Of a DNA stretch of 64,000 nucleotides, positions 23,683 through 33,036 are shown one piece after another. This DNA is from Helicobacter saguini (GTDB taxonomy: Bacteria; Campylobacterota; Campylobacteria; Campylobacterales; Helicobacteraceae): the NCBI RefSeq assembly GCF_000762875.2, contig NZ_JRMP02000004.1, forward strand, positions 1 to 64,000, read 5' to 3'. The notes beneath the pieces were generated by a model, which saw only the letters and a list, made by a program, of their open reading frames with translations, did not search any database and was not told where the DNA came from. Both the position numbers and the translations under genes were made by a program. Within the stretch, counting starts at the first letter, position 1, and every line of letters starts with the position of its first letter.

Positions 23683-25830
23683 ATGAGCTTTTTTGATGAC
23701 ATATCAAAAATAAATACTATTGATTCTGCCCTAAGTGAGTTGCAAAGCCTTTGCTCCATTAGTGATAAGGTCGAGCAGGCGATTGATGATGCCAAAAGAT
23801 TCCATAATGGGCAGCTGCGTAAAAGCGGCATTCCTTATGTTATTCATCCTATTTGTGTGGCGTGCATTGTGGCGTATTATGGTGGCGATGAGGCGATGAT
23901 TTGCGCTGCGTTGTTGCATGATATTGTCGAGGATACGCTGTGTGAGAGCAACTATATTTATGAGACTTATGGCGAGGCGGTGGGCAATCTTGTGGATGCC
24001 CTAACTAAAATTGTAGAAATTAGAAATGAGGAGCTGCCAAGTGCTACAAGCAATGAAAAGCTAATCGCACAAGCCCTATCTTTCCGCAAAATGCTCCTTG
24101 CAAGTGTGAAAGATTCTAGAGTTTTAGTGATAAAAATAAGCGATAGAATGCACAATATGCTTACTTTAGACGCGCTCCATACAAAAAAGCAAATAAGAAT
24201 TAGCGAAGAAACGCTTGTGGTTTATGCACCCATAGCCCACAGACTTGGAATCTCGTCTCTTAAAAATGAATTAGAAGACAAAAGTTTCTACTACATTTTC
24301 CCTGATAAATACAACAAGATTCAAACCTATATGAGTGAAAATCGCCAAAGCCTTATTTTACGCCTTAATAATTTCACTGAAAAAGTTACAAATTTACTAC
24401 TTAATAATGGCTTTTTACGCGATAGTTTTGAAATCCAAAGCCGCGTGAAACGCACTTATTCGATATATCTAAAAATGCAGCGAAAGGGCATTAGCATTGA
24501 TGAGATTTTGGACTTGCTTGCACTTAGAATCATTGTTAAAAATCCGCTTGATTGCTACCGCGTTTTAGGCATTATTCATATTAATCTAAAGCCCATTCCT
24601 TCGCGGCTTAAGGACTATATCGCACTGCCAAAAGAAAATGGCTATCAAACCATACACACAACCGTCTTTGATGAATCTGCGGTGTATGAAGTGCAGATTC
24701 GAACCTTTGATATGCACAAAAATGCCGAGCTAGGCGTAGCTGCACACTGGAAATATAAAAGCACAGGCGGCGTAGCACCGAATATGGCGTGGCTGCAAAA
24801 TATGCAGTATGAAAATAACACCGTGGAGGAGTTTTACGAACTAGCCACAAATGATTTGTATAAAGAGGACATTGTCGTATTTTCGCCTACAGGGGAGACG
24901 TTTAACCTGCCGATGGGCTCTGTCGTGCTTGACTTTGCCTACGCGGTGCATAGCAAGGTTGGCGATAGCGCAAAAGAAGCCTTTGTCAATCATCAAAAAG
25001 CGTCTTTGTTGCAGAAATTACGCAGTGGCGATATTGTTAGAATCATCACTAGTCCAGATTCTAAGACGCGCTGCACGTGGATAGATTCTGTCAAAACATC
25101 TAAGGCAAAAAGCCACATGCGGACAATTTGTAATAATAAGATAAAGATTATCGATAGAAAGGTCGCAATTAATATTTTGATGACGATTTTTAGCAAAGAT
25201 TCTAGTATGTTTGAGGAATTTATAGAGCGGCACGGGCTAGATGATAAGATAAGTCGCATTACCACTGATTTAGGCTATCTAAAGGATATAAAAAATCAAA
25301 TTAAGACTGAGTATCATATAGGAGATAGCTTTTTTGCGATGCTGCGTTTTAAAAGTGTGAAGTTGAAATCCTTAGAGTTTGATAATATCGTGCTTTGGAC
25401 TAATCGTAATATTAATGAAGTAATGTTTGATTACTGCTGTCATCCTAAGTATGGTGATTCTATCGTGGCGATTAAAAACGCACAAAAAGTAATCATTCAT
25501 CATAAGCTATGCGATAGGGCAAATGAGCTGATTAATCAAGGCGTAGAGCAGGTTTTCTCACAATGGACTACAAACACAAAAGTGAATTATCAAATAATAA
25601 TCGCACTAGAAGATAGACGTGGAATCATAGCTGAGATTCTAAGCACGCTTGTAAAATATGGCTTTAATGTGCTAAAAATAAACTTTGATGGCTCGCAAAA
25701 TGTGTATGCCCCATATTTTGAAATCGTAGTAGAAGTAAATGTAAATGACACTCGCAAACTAAAAGAACTCCTGCAAAATAAATATAAAATCATAAAATTT
25801 TCAAATCTAAAAGATGCATATCAGGGTTAG
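23683..25830 (+). CDS. spoT: Bifunctional (p)ppGpp synthetase/hydrolase
   Basis: 715 residues with the Rel/Spo domain order: N-terminal HD hydrolase (HDIVEDT around residue 79; IKISDRMHNM), synthetase domain (about 240-370, including the KENGYQTIHT and VQIRTFDMHKNAELGVAAHWKYK segments), TGS domain (VVFSPTGETFNLPMGSVVLDFAYAVHSKVG) and a C-terminal ACT domain. Both the HD pair and the synthetase motifs are preserved, so it should make and degrade ppGpp. It is the single RSH enzyme typical of epsilonproteobacteria and governs the stringent response. An AAAGG ribosome site precedes the ATG. Confidence 0.96.
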   Translation: MSFFDDISKINTIDSALSELQSLCSISDKVEQAIDDAKRFHNGQLRKSGIPYVIHPICVACIVAYYGGDEAMICAALLHDIVEDTLCESNYIYETYGEAVGNLVDALTKIVEIRNEELPSATSNEKLIAQALSFRKMLLASVKDSRVLVIKISDRMHNMLTLDALHTKKQIRISEETLVVYAPIAHRLGISSLKNELEDKSFYYIFPDKYNKIQTYMSENRQSLILRLNNFTEKVTNLLLNNGFLRDSFEIQSRVKRTYSIYLKMQRKGISIDEILDLLALRIIVKNPLDCYRVLGIIHINLKPIPSRLKDYIALPKENGYQTIHTTVFDESAVYEVQIRTFDMHKNAELGVAAHWKYKSTGGVAPNMAWLQNMQYENNTVEEFYELATNDLYKEDIVVFSPTGETFNLPMGSVVLDFAYAVHSKVGDSAKEAFVNHQKASLLQKLRSGDIVRIITSPDSKTRCTWIDSVKTSKAKSHMRTICNNKIKIIDRKVAINILMTIFSKDSSMFEEFIERHGLDDKISRITTDLGYLKDIKNQIKTEYHIGDSFFAMLRFKSVKLKSLEFDNIVLWTNRNINEVMFDYCCHPKYGDSIVAIKNAQKVIIHHKLCDRANELINQGVEQVFSQWTTNTKVNYQIIIALEDRRGIIAEILSTLVKYGFNVLKINFDGSQNVYAPYFEIVVEVNVNDTRKLKELLQNKYKIIKFSNLKDAYQG

Positions 25831-25912
25831 AATAATAGAATCTATAATTTCAATCCAACATACACAACATAAATATGCTAAAATTTCACTTTTGCAAGGG
25901 TTGGGACGTAAA

Positions 25913-26899
25913 ATGAGTGGCATAAGGGCGTTAAAAATCTATCAAATCAATGAAGGGTATTGCTACAATAGCGATAGTTTGTTCCTGTGGGATTTTGCGC
26001 GTGCACAGCTGCATAATGGGCAAAAGGTGCTTGAAATCGGTAGCGGGAGCGGTGTGATAGGGCTGCTTTGCGCGCGTGATTTGGAGATTAGCCTGTTTCA
26101 AGTGGAGCTGCAGCGTGAATATGCGCTCCTAAACCTTAAAAACGCCACGCACAACAACATTTTTACGCACATTATTAATGTGAATTGCCTTGAGATGCTC
26201 GATGGCAAGACATTCAAGGTCGATGTGTGGGCTATGAGCGGGGATTCTAACCCGCTAAATGGCATTGCGCTTTGGACGATTGAAAAGCTGGGGAATGCCA
26301 AAAGTGCGAAGATTTCTAAAGATTCTATAGAATCTAAGGGTGAAGATTCTAAGGATAGCTCGCAAAATGCGGAATCTAAGGACGCTGAAAAAGCCGCAAA
26401 AGAGCAGGATTTGCTGCGAAAAATAGATTCTAAGATTTTGAATATTAAGCTGGAATATTTTGATGTTTTGATTTCAAATCCGCCCTTTTATACCGAGGGG
26501 ACGCTGGAATCTAAAAATACCTTTAAAAAGATTGCTACGCAGGATATTTACTTGCCTTTAGAGCAGTTTATTTTGGTGGCAAAAAAGTGTTTGAAGCCTA
26601 GCGGAAAGCTTATTTTTTGCTATTCTGTGGCGTCTATTTCACGCATTTTATCGCTACTTGAGACGCATAATTTTGGCGTGGAAAAAATGCGATTTATCTA
26701 TCCGCGACTTGATAAAAACGCCATTCGCGTGATGATTGTAGCAAAGCGAAATGCCAAGCCACAAACGCTTATTTTACCGCCTTTAATCACACATTTAAGC
26801 GAAAATCAAAGCGATAATTCGCCCGAAGTGCAGAAAATCTACAAGGACGCCAAGACACAAAGCGTAAAAGTGGATTTAGATTCTATGAATTTGGGGTAG
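25913..26899 (+). CDS. TrmN6-like tRNA/RNA (adenine-N6) methyltransferase
   Basis: About 328 residues from the ATG at 25913; the frame is open further left and overlaps spoT, but the conserved start of the family (RALKIYQINEGYCYNSDSLFLWDF) begins right after this ATG. SAM-binding motif I is VLEIGSGSGVIGLL, and the adenine-N6 motif IV is LISNPPFY. Family members such as YfiC modify A37 of tRNA1(Val). Between motif I and motif IV is an insertion rich in DSK/ESK residues (about residues 135-175) built from AGATTCT and AGAATCT motifs. The C-terminal region keeps the family's FCYSVAS and RVMIVAKRN strands. It is probably active despite the insertion. Confidence 0.85.
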   Translation: MSGIRALKIYQINEGYCYNSDSLFLWDFARAQLHNGQKVLEIGSGSGVIGLLCARDLEISLFQVELQREYALLNLKNATHNNIFTHIINVNCLEMLDGKTFKVDVWAMSGDSNPLNGIALWTIEKLGNAKSAKISKDSIESKGEDSKDSSQNAESKDAEKAAKEQDLLRKIDSKILNIKLEYFDVLISNPPFYTEGTLESKNTFKKIATQDIYLPLEQFILVAKKCLKPSGKLIFCYSVASISRILSLLETHNFGVEKMRFIYPRLDKNAIRVMIVAKRNAKPQTLILPPLITHLSENQSDNSPEVQKIYKDAKTQSVKVDLDSMNLG

Positions 26900-27002
26900 G
26901 ATTTAAATTTAGATTCTATTAAGCATTTAAAAAATAAAAATATTGTAAAAACTTGCTATAATTGTTGTTTTATTTTGAAATAGATTATAAAAGGGAGAAA
27001 AA

Positions 27003-27485
27003 ATGAGTGCGTTTAGTATGCTAAAGATGACAATTATTGCAGGTACATTATTTGGCGGTGTGGCGTTAGCCCATCCTAATCATGGGGTAAATAACGGAGA
27101 TGATTTTAGAATGAATACTGAGGTAAATGTAGCAAGAAAGCCCTTGAATATTTTAGGGAATTGGCGCGTGAGTGTAATTGAAATTGATGGTGCTTTTGTA
27201 CGTGTGCCAGAGAGTAGTGATAATGTTGAGTTGCAAATTGGTAGCAATCAAATAAGTGGAAATTCTGGTTGTAATAATTTTATGAGTGCCTATACGACAA
27301 GTCTTAATCCACAGATTCTACACATAGATGCAGGTGCTAGTACACGCAAAATGTGTCATCCACGTGAAGTTATGGAATTTGAGGACGCATTTTTACGTAT
27401 TTTTGCAGGTGATTTTGCAGTGGAAAAAAACTTTGAGGGTATTATACTTGTTCGTGACAATGTGAGAATTTATTTAGTTCGATAG
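27003..27485 (+). CDS. META-domain (HslJ-like) exported protein
   Basis: 160 residues. An N-terminal signal peptide (about 1-22) is followed by one META domain with its hallmarks: the GNWRVSVIE strand, ISGNSGCNNFMSAY, and ASTRKMCHPREVMEFEDAF with the conserved Cys. HslJ-type proteins are heat- or stress-associated and located in the periplasm or outer membrane; the biochemical role is not settled. An AAAGGGAGA site precedes the start. It stands alone between convergent neighbours. Confidence 0.85.
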   Translation: MSAFSMLKMTIIAGTLFGGVALAHPNHGVNNGDDFRMNTEVNVARKPLNILGNWRVSVIEIDGAFVRVPESSDNVELQIGSNQISGNSGCNNFMSAYTTSLNPQILHIDAGASTRKMCHPREVMEFEDAFLRIFAGDFAVEKNFEGIILVRDNVRIYLVR

Positions 27486-27555
27486 TATTTAGATTCTAGA
27501 TATTGAAATATCACATAGCTTATTTACTTGTTTGTGTATAAGTTACCACAAAGTC

Positions 27556-28182
27556 TTATTTTTTATTCATCTCATACCACATCACAGCGTAGCATAGCGA
27601 TTGCGATTTGGGGCATTTTTTATCTTTTAAAAATTCAAATATAAGCGAATTTGGGACAAAAATTGTCTCAATATTTTCATTTTCACTCGCATTTCCACCG
27701 CCCTTGCCCTTTCTATCATCATCGCAAATAGCGGCGTAAAATAGGCTAAGTTTCGCACCATTCATCCCCACACTGCTATAAAATTCGCCCACAGATTCCA
27801 AGCGATTAGATTCTATAAAATAGCCACACTCCTCCTGCAGCTCCTCCAAAGCAATCTCTGTCACACTTTTGCCCTCCTTATCGCACAGACCAGCGCACAG
27901 CTCATACATATAGCCATCCGCGGCGTTTTTCAAATACACGCTCACGCGAAACTGCCGCACGAAAATAAAGCCCTTCATCTTAAAATCATACAGCAAAATC
28001 GCCACGCTATCATGCGATTTGGCTATATCCCAAGTCTTAATCGCGCCATTTTCCTCAAATTTCACCTGCCGCAGTTGTATATATTTTGACGCTTCCAAAA
28101 GTGGCTCATTGCTTAGAATCTTCGGCGTTTGCGGCGTTTGCAAAGGAAACGCACTGCCACGATAAAAAATCATATTATCCAT
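27556..28182 (-). CDS. Nudix hydrolase, ADP-sugar pyrophosphatase type
   Basis: 208 residues from the ATG at 28182, which follows an AAGGA site; a longer frame upstream overlaps dgkA and is unlikely. The Nudix box reads G-x5-E-x7-EELQEECG within GLCDKEGKSVTEIALEELQEECGY, matching GX5EX7REUXEEXGU with Glu in place of Arg. The flanking layout (FVRQFRVSVYL before, EFYSSVGMNGAKLSLFYA after) is that of ADP-ribose/UDP-sugar pyrophosphatases. It overlaps the 3' end of dgkA by 13 bp, so both are translated from one message. Confidence 0.88.
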   Translation of the reverse strand: MDNMIFYRGSAFPLQTPQTPKILSNEPLLEASKYIQLRQVKFEENGAIKTWDIAKSHDSVAILLYDFKMKGFIFVRQFRVSVYLKNAADGYMYELCAGLCDKEGKSVTEIALEELQEECGYFIESNRLESVGEFYSSVGMNGAKLSLFYAAICDDDRKGKGGGNASENENIETIFVPNSLIFEFLKDKKCPKSQSLCYAVMWYEMNKK

Positions 28183-28547
28183 ATTTTTCCTTCCAACATT
28201 AGCGAGATTAGCACGACCCCCCAGCACAAAATCGCCTGTAGCACGCAAAGTAGCACAGCCGCGCTCCCGCAGTCCTTTGCAATTTTAGCAAGTTTTGCGT
28301 AATCTTGCGTGAATAAGTCGATGCTAGATTCTATGGCGGAATTAACGCACTCCATAATGAGTATCAAAAATAGCGTTATAATGAGAAGAATTTGCGTTTG
28401 CAATGTGATATTTAGGGCGAAACTAAGCAGGATTCCAAGTGTGGCGAAAAATAGCTCTAAGCGAAACGCCATCTCTGTTTTTACCATCGATTTCAAGCCA
28501 TCAAAGGCATATTTTGCGTTAGAAAATAAGTTGTATTTTGGTTTCAT
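28170..28547 (-). CDS. dgkA: Diacylglycerol kinase
   Basis: 125 residues, normal for the family. Three membrane helices follow an amphipathic N-terminus. The diagnostic ECVNSAIESSIDL and the KIAKDCGSAAVLL motif, which carry the catalytic Glu and lipid-binding residues, are intact. It phosphorylates diacylglycerol to phosphatidic acid at the inner membrane and so recycles lipid by-products. It is the first gene of the pair with the Nudix hydrolase and lies 44 bp downstream of no other minus-strand gene, so its own promoter is expected just upstream of 28547. Confidence 0.93.
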   Translation of the reverse strand: MKPKYNLFSNAKYAFDGLKSMVKTEMAFRLELFFATLGILLSFALNITLQTQILLIITLFLILIMECVNSAIESSIDLFTQDYAKLAKIAKDCGSAAVLLCVLQAILCWGVVLISLMLEGKIWII

Positions 28548-28591
28548 TTTGTTGTCTTTACAGAATCTTATTAAAGGATTTTAACAAGTAA

Positions 28592-29722
28592 TTATAAATT
28601 TTCATTACTATCCATCTCTTCTAACCTTTTCTTTTTATAAGATTCCCATGTTTTATTGATAATGGCAAGGCGGGCTTCGCGGACAAGATTCAAATAAAAA
28701 TGCAGATTGTGAATGCTAGCTAGGCGGTGATAAGTGATTTCATTTGCGCGAAAAAGATGGTGTAAAAACGCGCGAGTGTAATCGCGACACACAAAACACT
28801 CACACTTAGAATCTAAGGGCGAAAAATCCGCACGAAAACGTGCATTTTTGATATTTAGCCGCCCAAAATGCGTGAAAATACTCGCATTTCTCGCATTCCT
28901 TGTCGGCATCACGCAGTCAAACATATCCACGCCCCTATCAATGCACTCTAGCAGATTTTGCGGCGTGCCAACGCCCATCAAATATCGCGGCTTATTTTCA
29001 GGCAAAAAATCGCACGCATAATCAAGACAGCCATACATCGCCTCACTAGATTCGCCTACCGCCAAGCCACCGATAGCATAGCCATCAAAGTCCATCGCGA
29101 CCAAATCTTCGCTACTACGTTTTCGCATTTCATAGTCAATACCGCCTTGCATAATCGCAAAAATCTTGTTTCCCACTTCGTGCCTAGCCTTTTGCTCCCT
29201 GTGATACTCGATGCTCTGCCGCGCCCACTCACTCGTGCGTTTGATAGAATCTAGCAGTCTATCCTTGCTAGCTGGCAGCCCGACCAAATCATCCAAAATC
29301 ATCATAATGTCGCTATTTATCGCGTATTGCATATCTAGCACACTTTGTGGCGTAAAAAAGTGGCGACTGCCATCGATATGCGATTTAAAGGCGATGCCTT
29401 GCTCGTTAGGCTTGGCGTTTGCACGCAGGCTAAAGGCTTGAAAGCCGCCGCTGTCAGTCAAATAATTGCCCTTGAAATTTGCAAAATTATGAATGCCGTT
29501 AATTTTTCGCAGGATTTCCGCGCCCGGACGCAAGTATAAATGATATGTGTTTGCTAAAATTAAGTTAGTTTTAAGGTGCGTTGTGATGTCGTTAGAATCT
29601 AGCCCCTTTAGCACCCCTTGCGTGCCAACGGGCATAAATATGGGCGTTAAGACTTCGCCATGAGCTAGTTTAAACCGCCCCGCCCTAGCTTTATTAACAA
29701 TGGATTCTAAAGTGAATTTCAA
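28592..29722 (-). CDS. tgt: Queuine tRNA-ribosyltransferase
   Basis: 376 residues, full length. It exchanges guanine-34 for preQ1 in GUN-anticodon tRNAs. Visible motifs are the active-site DSGGFQAFSL (with the catalytic Asp), GGLAVGES, the DCVMPTRNAR loop, and the C-terminal Zn site with CECFVC and a later His in AFLHHLF. It lies 18 bp downstream of lolA with the same orientation, so the two are probably co-transcribed. Confidence 0.96.
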   Translation of the reverse strand: MKFTLESIVNKARAGRFKLAHGEVLTPIFMPVGTQGVLKGLDSNDITTHLKTNLILANTYHLYLRPGAEILRKINGIHNFANFKGNYLTDSGGFQAFSLRANAKPNEQGIAFKSHIDGSRHFFTPQSVLDMQYAINSDIMMILDDLVGLPASKDRLLDSIKRTSEWARQSIEYHREQKARHEVGNKIFAIMQGGIDYEMRKRSSEDLVAMDFDGYAIGGLAVGESSEAMYGCLDYACDFLPENKPRYLMGVGTPQNLLECIDRGVDMFDCVMPTRNARNASIFTHFGRLNIKNARFRADFSPLDSKCECFVCRDYTRAFLHHLFRANEITYHRLASIHNLHFYLNLVREARLAIINKTWESYKKKRLEEMDSNENL

Positions 29723-29740
29723 AATTTATCCTTACAGAAT

Positions 29741-30292
29741 CTAATTTGCATCGATATATTCCACATCATCTGGTGGGTTAAAAATAAAAACTTCAGGCTC
29801 AATCTTAGCATTTAAAACGACATTGCTAAAAATAATTGAAATATCATTCTCCAAATTATCCTTATACTTTAGTGCATAAGGCTTAGAATCCTTGATAGCA
29901 AGATAGTAAGTTATCTCGCCAATTTGTGTTTTATAGCTATTTTCAGCGATTTTTGTCACCTGCCGCAAAATGCTTATAAAATCGACATTTTCGCTCAATG
30001 TCCCGATAGTAACCTGCTTAATATTTGGCTCATACACATAGGCGACATCCTTTTGCAGATACACTTCCTTTGGCAGCGGCTTAGTGTATTCCCATTTCAC
30101 CTTATTGTCCGCAGCATAGACTTTTCCGCTATAAATGGCACTTACAGCACCGCGTTCGCCCTTAATTTCTTGCTTAAAATCCGCACTTAAACTCTTAATA
30201 TTTCGCCAAGATTCCGTATTTTTAGAATCTTTAGCTGCCCACGCCAAACACATAAAACTTATAAAAATTAGAAATATCCTAACTATTTTCAT
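29741..30292 (-). CDS. lolA: Outer-membrane lipoprotein carrier protein LolA
   Basis: 183 residues with a cleavable signal peptide (KIVRIFLIFISFMCLAWA). The LolA fold is visible in the paired strands LSADFKQEIKGERG, YSGKVYAADNKVKWEYTKPLPKEVYL and the closing EVFIFNPPDDVEYID. It shuttles lipoproteins across the periplasm from the LolCDE complex to the outer membrane. Epsilonproteobacteria usually lack LolB. Its start overlaps the last base of the MFS gene stop (shared A of TAATG), so the two are coupled; the functional link is not known. Confidence 0.9.
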   Translation of the reverse strand: MKIVRIFLIFISFMCLAWAAKDSKNTESWRNIKSLSADFKQEIKGERGAVSAIYSGKVYAADNKVKWEYTKPLPKEVYLQKDVAYVYEPNIKQVTIGTLSENVDFISILRQVTKIAENSYKTQIGEITYYLAIKDSKPYALKYKDNLENDISIIFSNVVLNAKIEPEVFIFNPPDDVEYIDAN

Positions 30293-31626
30293 TATTTTCC
30301 TTTAATATTTAGAATGGATTCTAAGCTTTTAGAATCTAAAATCTGCGTGTTATATTTTATGGCGACTAGCTTTTCTTGCGTGTTTTCGTAGTATTCGACT
30401 ATGCCTTTTATAGAATCTAATTTCGCAATATCAAAAGTGCCTGTCGGCAGGTAAAGCGTGCGAGTTAAATCAGGATTTTTCAACATATACAAAGTGATGA
30501 AAAACCACACAATCATCGCCAAAATTAGCGGTGAAAAAAGCAGCCAGTGATGCACCACGATAGCGTCATAAGTGTGAAAAAAGCCGCCCACAAGCGCACC
30601 CACAAAGCTCCCAGCAAACCCAGCCGCGTTAAAATCGCCGATTACCGCGCCGCGAAATTTCGCCTTTGCAAGCTTGCTAATTAGGCTTTGCAAAATCGCT
30701 TCTTGAATGGCAAACGCGCTAAAGAAAAGCCCAAAAGCCACGCCAAAAACAACGATATTATCCACAAAAATCGCCATCAAAATGTAGCTAACAAAAAACA
30801 TAAAAATGCTAGAAAGTAGCACCTGCTTTGCCATGTTTTTTTTCTCACCAAAGATTGACGCAGGAGCAAGGGCGAAAATCGCGCAAATTACGGCTGGTAA
30901 ATAAATGTAGTAAAACTGCGTTTTTTCCAAGTTCGCGCCCAAGATTATTGGGGCAAGGGCGAAGGTTAAAAGCATTAAAAATTTTTCCACAAATGAGCCT
31001 AAAGATAGTGTGATAATGCCCATTTTAGTGGACTTCTCCACACTTTCGTTGAGTGAATTTTGCGGATAGACAAATGTGATTTTTGCGGCTTTTTTTATGC
31101 CAAAAAGTGCGATTAAAAGCGAGATTACCGCCATAACGCAAGTTAATGCAAATAGCGAGTTTAGCCCAAAATGCGCGCCCAAAAGTGAGCCTAAAATCAT
31201 TGCCAAAATGAAACTTGCAAAGATTGCCACGCCCATTAAAGCCATTGCTTTTGTGCGCTCAGACTCTTTTGTGGAATCTGCGACAAGGGCGGTAAGAATC
31301 GCGCCCACAGCGCCCACTCCCTGCACGCATCGCCCGATTATGAGATAGTAGATATTAGATTCTAACATGCAAATTATCGAGCCTAATAAAAAAATAAAAA
31401 GCCCGATAATAAGGACAATCTTACGCCCAAATCTATCGCTAAGCCGACCAAAAATTGGCTGAAAAATCATCTGCATAAGATAGGGCGCGCCAATGGCTAA
31501 GCCAACTTTTATAGAATCTGCATTTTCCATTGTCGAAATTAGCAGTGAAATCACGGGCAACACGATAAATAGCCCTGTGAATCTAAAGAGCAAAATTAGT
31601 AAAAATGGTAGAATCTTTTTGAACAT
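30292..31626 (-). CDS. Major facilitator superfamily transporter
   Basis: 444 residues with about 12 predicted membrane helices. Loop 2-3 carries the MFS A-motif GRLSDRFGRK, and the N-terminal half has GRCVQGVGAVGA, like drug/H+ antiporters of the DHA1 type. A cytosolic C-terminal tail of about 70 residues follows the last helix; this is longer than usual, ends in ESILNIKGK, and has a compact hydrophilic look that could be a small regulatory domain. It is likely an efflux or metabolite exporter, substrate unknown. Coupled to lolA by a one-base overlap. Confidence 0.85.
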   Translation of the reverse strand: MFKKILPFLLILLFRFTGLFIVLPVISLLISTMENADSIKVGLAIGAPYLMQMIFQPIFGRLSDRFGRKIVLIIGLFIFLLGSIICMLESNIYYLIIGRCVQGVGAVGAILTALVADSTKESERTKAMALMGVAIFASFILAMILGSLLGAHFGLNSLFALTCVMAVISLLIALFGIKKAAKITFVYPQNSLNESVEKSTKMGIITLSLGSFVEKFLMLLTFALAPIILGANLEKTQFYYIYLPAVICAIFALAPASIFGEKKNMAKQVLLSSIFMFFVSYILMAIFVDNIVVFGVAFGLFFSAFAIQEAILQSLISKLAKAKFRGAVIGDFNAAGFAGSFVGALVGGFFHTYDAIVVHHWLLFSPLILAMIVWFFITLYMLKNPDLTRTLYLPTGTFDIAKLDSIKGIVEYYENTQEKLVAIKYNTQILDSKSLESILNIKGK

Positions 31627-31738
31627 TTTGGTTGCTTTTATTATAAATTTTGTAACTTTTAAATTTAAAATTTCTTAAGATTTAAAAACAGATTCTAACA
31701 TATAATTTACAATCTAGATTAAGATTTGCTCTGTTACA

Positions 31739-32365
31739 TCAATTATTTTTGTATCTAATTTTCTCATCAATGTGTTGTACAAGTTTATTATTTTCCAAAG
31801 CTTTTATGCTCTTTTCTCTTAGAATCTTTATTAGCTTTTCACATTGCTCTATATCATTAAAAATAAAAAAATATGCCCTGCTATGCGTAAAATCAAGCAG
31901 TTTATACTCGCTATTTATATCATCGCACACACGCACACGAACTAGCGAAATAAAAAACAACCCTTGCGATAAACTAAGTCTTTCCATCACAAAAGAAAAA
32001 CTACCATAAGGATAGAATCTAGTGATAAAAAAGGGCAAAAAGCAATTTGCCGACTTAATTTTCATCCCATTTTCATACAAATATATCGCATTTTTTCGCC
32101 GTAAAAACACGCCATTAAACAAAAATAAAATAATAAGAATCCCAAATATATACACAATCACATAATACAAAATATCTAATAATTTCATAGTATAAATTTC
32201 ATTTATTAGAATATTTATAGAATCTATACTTATAATTTTCATAATATAAACATAAATTAGTAAAAATAATAAAATCGCTTGAAAGCATATTTGAAAAATA
32301 TTTAGAATCTTAGCCAAAAAGCCCTTTTGTTGCGTGTATTTAAATTCATAAATAATTTTTTGCAT
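31739..32365 (-). CDS. Hypothetical membrane protein
   Basis: 208 residues. Two membrane helices (about 25-45 and 62-85) precede a soluble domain that resembles a small PH-like or stress-response fold: a strand-rich segment NAIYLYENGMKIKSANCFLPFFITRF, then a final helix around EQCEKLIKILREKSIKALE. That pattern resembles bacterial proteins with two helices and a PH-like domain, but I cannot confirm it. No operon partner is adjacent. Confidence 0.6.
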   Translation of the reverse strand: MQKIIYEFKYTQQKGFLAKILNIFQICFQAILLFLLIYVYIMKIISIDSINILINEIYTMKLLDILYYVIVYIFGILIILFLFNGVFLRRKNAIYLYENGMKIKSANCFLPFFITRFYPYGSFSFVMERLSLSQGLFFISLVRVRVCDDINSEYKLLDFTHSRAYFFIFNDIEQCEKLIKILREKSIKALENNKLVQHIDEKIRYKNN

Positions 32366-32491
32366 TGTTTTTTAAGGTTAAATTTTATTAAATTTTAGGG
32401 AATTATATCAAAATAATATTTTATTTCTTTTTATAGTTGCATTATATTTTAAAATATCTAATGATAAAATTAAATCTTTAAAAGGCATTTT

Positions 32492-32978
32492 ATGAAAAAA
32501 TACATCTTTATCTTAATTTCTTTCACTAGCACACGCACAAGTACATATCAATAATGATTCTATAAACATTGATAAAAATGTGAAATCATGGAGTGAAATT
32601 CGCAATGATAACCTGACGCGTCAGCAGTTTGATTATAGCTGCGGGAGTGCGTCTTTATCGACTATTTTGACTTATTATTATAATGTGGAGATAAGTGAGA
32701 AAGAGATTTTAGAATCTGTGCTGCAAAGTAAGGGCATCGATACGCAAAAGCAAGAATAACTTGCAAAGGATGAGAATCTTAGAAAGACGCTAGATTTATC
32801 ATTCCTTGATTTGTCGCATTTTGCGGAGAGTAAGGGCTTTAAGGCGATAGGACTAGGGCTTGATTTAGACACTTTGAAAAAGCTGAAAGCCCCTGTGATT
32901 GTGTATATAAATGTGCGTGATATCGAGCATTTTAGCGTGTATACCGATTTTATGGATATAAATCCCAAAACAACTTAA
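32492..32978 (+). pseudogene. C39-like peptidase, inactivated
   Basis: The frame begins with a signal-peptide-like MKKYIFILIS, but a frameshift near 32525 moves it off the rest (LAHAQVHINN...). The body has the C39 cysteine motif QQFDYSCGSASLSTI and the His-containing IEHFSVYTDF, so it was a papain-like C39 domain. A TAA at 32757-32759 interrupts it within the same frame (KQE-stop-LAKDEN), and it ends at 32978 without the usual C-terminal strands. Two lesions plus truncation make it a pseudogene. A ribosome site (AAAAGG) survives. Confidence 0.8.
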
Positions 32979-33036
32979 TCTAGAAGTAATTAAGGACAAG
33001 ATTGAATAGAATCTAGATTTTTGTAGATTGTATAAT

